Positions 5,336 through 9,638 of a DNA stretch of 9,638 bases are shown here, piece by piece. The position numbers were made by a program, and so were the translations under genes. Position 1 is the first letter of the stretch. Each line of letters opens with the position of its first letter. Below the pieces are notes generated by a model. That model did no database searches, had not been told where the DNA came from, and was given only the letters and a program-made list of their open reading frames with translations. This DNA is from JAEZRQ01 sp049294415 (GTDB taxonomy: Bacteria > Patescibacteriota > Patescibacteriia > Patescibacteriales > UBA12465): positions 1-9,638 of the forward strand of contig JBAQCS010000023.1 of NCBI GenBank assembly GCA_049294415.1, written 5' to 3'.

Positions 5336-5605
5336 ATGCCAACTAAAAAAACACAACAAGAAGAAACTCCAAAGTCCGAACAATTTAAAGTTTATGGACA
5401 TGAGTTACTTAAAAAGGTAAAAGAATTAATTAAAAAAGGTAATATCCAAAGGATTATTATCAAGGACGAAAAGGGTAAGGTTATGATGGAAATCCCTATG
5501 ACCTTTGCCGCTGTAGCAGCTGTCGCAGCGCCATTGCTTGCTGCTATCGGAGCTTTAGCTGCTTTAATGAATAAATGTACTCTAGAGGTTATTAAGAAAA
5601 AATAA
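5336..5605 (+). CDS. DUF4342 family small membrane-associated protein
   Basis: The 89-residue product matches DUF4342: a charged N-terminal tail, EQFKVYGHELLKKVKELIKKGNIQRIII (15-42), KDEKGKVMMEIPMT (43-56), then a hydrophobic alanine-rich segment (57-78) that could span or enter the membrane, and a short basic end after CTLEV. In family members the first half resembles a small helix-strand domain and the second half a single membrane helix; function is unknown. It starts 11 bases after the GAF-like gene with no terminator or promoter between, so the two are very likely co-transcribed, and a strong terminator follows. The length is normal for the domain alone; some relatives carry an extra UBA-like N-terminal domain that is absent here. 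Confidence 0.82.
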   Translation: MPTKKTQQEETPKSEQFKVYGHELLKKVKELIKKGNIQRIIIKDEKGKVMMEIPMTFAAVAAVAAPLLAAIGALAALMNKCTLEVIKKK

Positions 5606-5614
5606 GCTGTTATA

Positions 5615-5648
5615 AAAAAAGACCTACTGTAACAAGTAGGTCTTTTTT
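5615..5648. terminator. Bidirectional terminator between DUF4342 and phosphomannomutase genes
   Basis: A perfect 14-bp stem (5615-5628 with 5635-5648) with core GACCTACT and a GTAACA loop is flanked by A and T runs, so it gives a poly-U tract on both strands. It serves the plus-strand gene ending at 5605 and the minus-strand gene ending at 5656. Confidence 0.94.
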
Positions 5649-5655
5649 ATTTATT

Positions 5656-7044
5656 TTATTTTTCTAATAATTCGTGATTTATAATTTTTAATACCTCATC
5701 TCTTTTTTCAGTCATTACTTCAGGAGTAATAGCCTCTAGATTTAAGCGCATTTTATTTTCAGTATTAGAGGCTCGAACATTAAACCAAAAATCTGGATAA
5801 ATAACACTGATGCCATCAAAATAATTTATTTCCAAGGCGTCGTGATATTTTTCTTCAATCATTTTGAAAGTTGTAGTCTTATCATCAACTGGACTATTTA
5901 TTTCGCCAGAGAAAGAATATCTTTCATATTGTTTAATATGGTCGGATATTTTGCCGTCTATTTTGGAAAAATAATTTAACAATTTAACGATAATAATATT
6001 AGGCATTTCAAAACAACCGATTGGTAAATTAAGATAGAAATGCCCCGATGATTCGCCAGCAAAAAATAAATTTTCTTCAATCATTTGAGCCTTAATCAAA
6101 GAGTGTCCTACCCTAGTTAAAACTGGAATTCCGCCATTTTCTAAAATTAAATCTTGGGTTATTTTTCCAGGTCTAACATCATAACCTATTTTAGAGCCAG
6201 GTTTATCACTCAAAAATATTTGAGCCAGTAACCCGCGGATAATAGCTGGATTAATAGTTTTACCGCTATCGTCAATAAAGAAAATTCTATCACCATCACC
6301 ATCAATAGCTATTCCTAAGTCAGCCTTTTTTTCTATAACCGCTGTCTGTAATTGTTTTAAATTCTCTTCTTTTAATGGATCTGATTCATGAGCCGGGAAA
6401 GTGCCGTCAAAGGGAAAATTTAAAGGTATAAGCATAATTGGTAAATGCTTAGCTAGCTCTAAAATATATTGAGCACCCATACCGTTGGCCGTATCTACTA
6501 CTACTTTTAGTTCTCTAATACCAGTTAAATCAACATATTGTAAATCGTGATTTAATTGTTCGGTAGCAATGTTATTAATATTTTTTATTTCACCTCTAGT
6601 GGCCATAGCAGGTAGTGTGCCGGCGGCAATAAAGTCTCTCATGGCATTTAAACCAGTATCGCCACTAACTGGAATAGCGTGTTCTCTGACAATTTTAAAG
6701 CCATTCCACTCTCCAGGATTATGTGAGGCAGAAACCATAATACCACCATCTAATTCATACTTAGCTACTGAAAAATAAAAAGCTGGTGAAGAAATTAAAC
6801 CAAAATCTACCACATTAGCTCCAGCTGAAGTTAGGCCTTCAATTAATTTTTCTTTTAATTCAATGGATGACAACCGCATATCCATACCAATACCAATATT
6901 TAATTTTTTGTCTGGAGAATAGTTTTGATCGGTTTGTCTAAAGGTTATATAAGCCTGTCCTATTTGGTAAGCGGCTTCAACATCAAAATCTTGACCGTAG
7001 ATACCTCTAATATCATAGGCTTTAAAAATATTAGGATTAATCAT
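5656..7044 (-). CDS. manB: Phosphomannomutase / phosphoglucomutase
   Basis: The 462-residue product is a full-length alpha-D-phosphohexomutase, which interconverts the 1- and 6-phosphates of mannose or glucose in the cytoplasm to feed GDP-mannose or UDP-glucose synthesis. All four domains show their marks: AYDIRG (9-14), the catalytic phosphoserine loop SASHNPGEWNG (105-115, Ser107), the magnesium loop DGDGDR (248-253), the sugar-specificity loop GESSGHF (330-336) and the phosphate-binding RASNTE (424-429). The ESSGH form is typical of bifunctional PMM/PGM enzymes. The RASNTE ending is also seen in that group. It lies 5 bases after the stop of the bactofilin-like gene and must share its transcript. 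It likely supplies activated sugar for surface polysaccharide or glycoprotein. The mannose versus glucose preference is not settled by sequence. Confidence 0.95.
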   Translation of the reverse strand: MINPNIFKAYDIRGIYGQDFDVEAAYQIGQAYITFRQTDQNYSPDKKLNIGIGMDMRLSSIELKEKLIEGLTSAGANVVDFGLISSPAFYFSVAKYELDGGIMVSASHNPGEWNGFKIVREHAIPVSGDTGLNAMRDFIAAGTLPAMATRGEIKNINNIATEQLNHDLQYVDLTGIRELKVVVDTANGMGAQYILELAKHLPIMLIPLNFPFDGTFPAHESDPLKEENLKQLQTAVIEKKADLGIAIDGDGDRIFFIDDSGKTINPAIIRGLLAQIFLSDKPGSKIGYDVRPGKITQDLILENGGIPVLTRVGHSLIKAQMIEENLFFAGESSGHFYLNLPIGCFEMPNIIIVKLLNYFSKIDGKISDHIKQYERYSFSGEINSPVDDKTTTFKMIEEKYHDALEINYFDGISVIYPDFWFNVRASNTENKMRLNLEAITPEVMTEKRDEVLKIINHELLEK

Positions 7045-7049
7045 TTTAT

Positions 7050-8171
7050 TTATTTTTTAATTATTAATAATAGTGAACCTAGTCCAACCGCTATCGCTAG
7101 TAAGGAAATAAACCAACCGATAAAAGGTATAAAAGATAATAGAGTAAAAATTGTTAAACCTAAAATAGTAATTAAATAAATATTACTATTTTTAAATTTA
7201 GCTAACTTGAAGATTAAGTTGCCTAAATAATTAGAACTAAAAATTAGAGATAATAAAATAGCTGACAAATAACTAGCTAGAATTATAAGACCTAAAGGAA
7301 TACCAACAATAGTTAACATTAATAATATTGTAACTAGTGGTGTTAAAAATAAAACAGCTAAACCAATCAGTAATGATTGCCACCATTTGTCGCTAATTTT
7401 ACTCACCACGTCTTCTACTGATTTTTTATTTAAGCTAATTAAAACAACAGCAATTAAAATCAAAGATGATAATTTATAAAAAATCATCCACAGCCAGTTA
7501 TTATTATGAGTATTAACTTTTCGAGTTTCTTTATTTATTTGTCCTGAGACCGATGAGGTACTTTCAAGTGTTAAATCTTTAGTGGCCGTATAATTAATGT
7601 TGCCAGCCACCACAGCTTCTTTAGTAATAATTAAATTACTGTTATTAGAGGAGGTACTATCATCGATAGTTAAATTAATATTACGACCAACTTTGCCAGA
7701 AACAGAAGCGGCGCTAATTAAGCCGTGTAGATTACCATCAATGTTGCCGTCAAAATTACCATTAACGCCAGCTACTAACACATCCCATTTTACAGCTGAA
7801 TTTTTGGTAAATTTAATATCATTACCTAAAACATTAACATTATGACCAATCACACCATTAATAGTAATTTGAGGTCCAGCTAGGCGGGCATTACCTTTTA
7901 TTTCGCCGTTAATCTCAATATTCTGGCCAAAAGCAATAATATCACCCGCAACCGTGCCATTAATCACTATTTTTTGGCACAAAGCGATAATATCGCCATT
8001 AACCGTGCCATCAATGGTCATTTCTTGGCAGTTAGCGTAAATATTACCATCAGCAATCTCCTCTTTGTTTAAATGAATAGAATTATCAACTTTGACTTCG
8101 AAAGCATAGGCAGCGCCCATTGGTAATAATAAAGAAAATAAGAGGGTGGCGAGTAGAATTGGTCTTTTCAT
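7050..8171 (-). CDS. Secreted bactofilin-like beta-repeat protein with C-terminal membrane domain
   Basis: The 373-residue product starts with a signal peptide (1-23, cut expected after AYA). Residues about 36-215 are short beta-helix repeats of the polymer-forming cytoskeletal (bactofilin) type, with units such as MTIDGTVNGDIIALCQ, IVINGTVAGDIIAFGQ and IEINGEIKGNARLAG spaced about 18 residues. A polar linker (216-225) leads to a C-terminal half with about five membrane segments (227-246, 265-285, 286-312, 330-350, 352-370). Classical bactofilins are cytoplasmic, about 100-200 residues, and lack a signal peptide, so this protein would place the repeat domain outside the cell, held by the membrane part. 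It is first in an operon with a sugar-phosphate mutase, which fits an envelope role. Two cysteines (48 and 65) recur at the same repeat position. Function is inferred only from architecture. Confidence 0.85.
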   Translation of the reverse strand: MKRPILLATLLFSLLLPMGAAYAFEVKVDNSIHLNKEEIADGNIYANCQEMTIDGTVNGDIIALCQKIVINGTVAGDIIAFGQNIEINGEIKGNARLAGPQITINGVIGHNVNVLGNDIKFTKNSAVKWDVLVAGVNGNFDGNIDGNLHGLISAASVSGKVGRNINLTIDDSTSSNNSNLIITKEAVVAGNINYTATKDLTLESTSSVSGQINKETRKVNTHNNNWLWMIFYKLSSLILIAVVLISLNKKSVEDVVSKISDKWWQSLLIGLAVLFLTPLVTILLMLTIVGIPLGLIILASYLSAILLSLIFSSNYLGNLIFKLAKFKNSNIYLITILGLTIFTLLSFIPFIGWFISLLAIAVGLGSLLLIIKK

Positions 8172-8189
8172 AGCATTGATAAATTAGTG

Positions 8190-8218
8190 ATTTTAGTATA
8201 TCTTATAATAACGAACAA
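8190..8218 (-). promoter_or_regulatory. Promoter of the bactofilin-like/manB operon
   Basis: On the minus strand, TTGTTC (8218-8213) and TAAAAT (8195-8190) are 17 bases apart, giving a start near 8183 and a leader of about 12 bases. It lies back to back with, and overlaps, the promoter of the Elp3 gene, so the two units may compete for polymerase. Confidence 0.5.
8204..8209 (+). promoter_or_regulatory. -10 element of the Elp3 gene
   Basis: A perfect TATAAT (8204-8209) would start transcription near 8216 and leave a 23-base leader before the ATG at 8239. The -35 region at the right spacing (AAATTA, 8181-8186) is poor. A second weaker match, TATAAC at 8225-8230, could give an almost leaderless message. 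Confidence 0.45.
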
Positions 8219-8238
8219 TTAGATTATAACCCAAAAAA

Positions 8239-9638
8239 ATGCGTGAAGCAATAATAGATTTACTGAAAAATTGGCATAAACAGGTGAAAACTAGGGATGA
8301 TTTATCTGAGGCCAAGCGACGTATTTCGACTAAATATAAGATATCGTCTTTACTTAATTCTCAAATACTTGATGTCTATCGTGAATTAACTGATAAAGGA
8401 CAATTACCCCGTGGTTTTGATAAAAATCTTTGGGATTTTTTGTTACGTAAACGATCAATTAGAACTTTATCGGGCATTGCGCCCGTAGCAGTTTTAACTA
8501 AACCTTACCCCTGTCCTGGTAATTGTGCTTACTGTCCAAATATTCCTAATGTACCCGTTAGCTATTTACCTAATGAGCCAGCTGTTATGCGCGCTCTGGC
8601 TTGTAGTTTTGATCCTTATAAACAAACTGTGTTACGTTTGAACTCTTTAGAAAATAATGGTCATCGTCCTAATAAAATTGAATTAATTGTGATTGGTGGT
8701 ACTTGGAGTTATTTACCTGATCGTTATCAATATTGGTATATTCTAAATTGTTTTAGAGCGGCTAATGATTTTGCTAAATTACAACAAGACAAAACTATTA
8801 AATCGCAGTTGGAGAGCGCCGATAATTCTAAGGCTCAAATTTTAAAATCAATTTTAGGAAAACTTAAAACCCCTTATCCTAAAAACTTGTCTTTAGCTGA
8901 TTTAAAAAAATCTTTAAAAGCTGAACAGACCAAAAATGAAAAAACGGAATATAAAATTATTGGCATAACTCTAGAGACTAGACCGGATTATATTAATGAG
9001 AAAGAGTTGTGGCAAATGAGAGAACTAGGCTGTACCCGCGTAGAAATTGGTGTTCAAGCACCGGACGATGAGATTTTAAAGCTTAATAAACGTGGTCACA
9101 ATGTGGCTGAAATAGCTCGCGCTACTGCCGAATTACGTGATTTTGGATTTAAGGTGACTTATCATATTATGCCGGCTTTACCAGGTTCAACACCTAAACG
9201 CGATTTGGAAATGTTTAAAATGTTGTTTACTGATGAGCGTTTTCAACCCGACCAAATTAAGTTTTATCCAACCGTGGTAACTGAAGGTAGTTTATTATAT
9301 CGTTGGTGGAAGGCTGGGAAATATCAACCATATTCAGATGAAGAATTAGAACAATTAATTATTGACTGTAAGGCCGTAGTTCCTAAATATGTTCGTATTA
9401 TAAGACTGATTCGTGACATTCCGGGTGAATCAATTTTAGCTGGTAATAAAATAACTAATTTACGTCAGGTCATGCAGCAGAAAGGTGTAAAATGTAATTG
9501 TATTCGTTGCCGCGAATCCAAAGAAATTTCTTACGTTAAAGATTTCAAAATAAATATTGAAGAATATGCGGCAGCAGATGGTATAGAATATTTTATTAGC
9601 GCTGATAGTTCCGATGATAAAACTTTATATGGTTTTTG
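8239..9638 (+). CDS. Elp3-family tRNA uridine(34) modification enzyme, 3' end outside window
   Basis: The frame is open from ATG 8239 to the edge (466 residues). It reads as an Elp3: a helical N-terminal region ending RTLSGIAPVAVLTKPYPCPG (75-94), the radical SAM cluster motif C92-x3-C96-x2-C99 in CPGNCAYCPN, GGTWSYLP (153-160), GITLETRPD (242-250), VEIGVQ (268-273), HIMPALPGS (309-317), and the zinc-binding cluster KCNCIRCRE (418-426). The start of the C-terminal acetyltransferase domain follows (EYFISADS, then LYGF at the edge). The radical SAM and acetyltransferase domains act together on acetyl-CoA to place a carboxymethyl-type group on U34 of tRNA. About 55 polar residues (180-235) separate core motifs, as in other Elp3s. 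Single-protein Elp3 occurs in archaea and some bacteria without the other Elongator subunits. The last part of the acetyltransferase domain cannot be seen. Confidence 0.93.
   Translation, partial: MREAIIDLLKNWHKQVKTRDDLSEAKRRISTKYKISSLLNSQILDVYRELTDKGQLPRGFDKNLWDFLLRKRSIRTLSGIAPVAVLTKPYPCPGNCAYCPNIPNVPVSYLPNEPAVMRALACSFDPYKQTVLRLNSLENNGHRPNKIELIVIGGTWSYLPDRYQYWYILNCFRAANDFAKLQQDKTIKSQLESADNSKAQILKSILGKLKTPYPKNLSLADLKKSLKAEQTKNEKTEYKIIGITLETRPDYINEKELWQMRELGCTRVEIGVQAPDDEILKLNKRGHNVAEIARATAELRDFGFKVTYHIMPALPGSTPKRDLEMFKMLFTDERFQPDQIKFYPTVVTEGSLLYRWWKAGKYQPYSDEELEQLIIDCKAVVPKYVRIIRLIRDIPGESILAGNKITNLRQVMQQKGVKCNCIRCRESKEISYVKDFKINIEEYAAADGIEYFISADSSDDKTLYGF

Noticed and set aside
6569..7179. 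Plus-strand frames opposite the phosphomannomutase gene.
   Set aside because: They lie antisense to a full-length, motif-complete enzyme and have no promoter or family likeness.
7597..7845. A plus-strand frame of 82 codons.
   Set aside because: It is the antisense shadow of the beta-repeat coding sequence; its regular L/P pattern follows from the repeats on the other strand.
7860..8060. DNA tandem repeats or a CRISPR-like array.
   Set aside because: The periodic similarity is at the protein level (beta-helix rungs of about 18 residues); the DNA copies are diverged and there are no spacers.

Overview
The window looks like a low-GC bacterial chromosome, and I infer a Patescibacteria (Candidate Phyla Radiation) genome, probably of the Parcubacteria group. 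The reasons are short, tightly packed genes, every visible stop codon being TAA, no clear Shine-Dalgarno motif before any start, one apparently leaderless gene, and a gene set common in that radiation (DUF4342, YibE/F, a secreted bactofilin-like membrane protein, Elp3). No gene needs UGA read as an amino acid, so the standard code fits. The assignment is not proven by a marker gene.

Layout. At the left edge is the last 41 codons of an unrecognised gene, closed by a strong terminator (148-186). A solo gene for an endonuclease IV-like TIM-barrel protein follows (280-984). The 414-base gap 985-1398 is not empty. It holds a promoter (1032-1059), a region whose two ends pair, several internal hairpins including a T-loop-like one, and a strong intrinsic terminator (1305-1333). 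I read this as a structured non-coding RNA of about 268 nt that I cannot assign to a family. A DUF1801 gene (1399-1758) then meets the minus-strand azoreductase gene (1805-2416) at a shared bidirectional terminator.

From 1805 to 3494 lies a small redox module: an AzoR-type flavoprotein, a divergent HxlR/YodB-type regulator with a conserved N-terminal cysteine, and a second flavodoxin-fold NAD(P)H oxidoreductase. The intergenic region between the first two carries a nested palindrome overlapping both divergent promoters, so the regulator probably controls azoR and itself. The second oxidoreductase gene abuts a YibE/F-family membrane protein gene (3495-4610) with TAA directly followed by ATG. 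Next come a two-helix membrane protein with a GAF-like domain (4632-5324) and a DUF4342 gene (5336-5605). A second bidirectional terminator (5615-5648) ends this run.

On the minus strand a two-gene operon reads leftward from 8171: a secreted bactofilin-like beta-repeat protein with a C-terminal multi-helix membrane domain, then a phosphomannomutase/phosphoglucomutase 5 bases downstream. Together they suggest cell-envelope work. Divergent from them, an Elp3-family radical SAM/acetyltransferase gene for tRNA wobble-uridine modification starts at 8239 and runs off the right edge.
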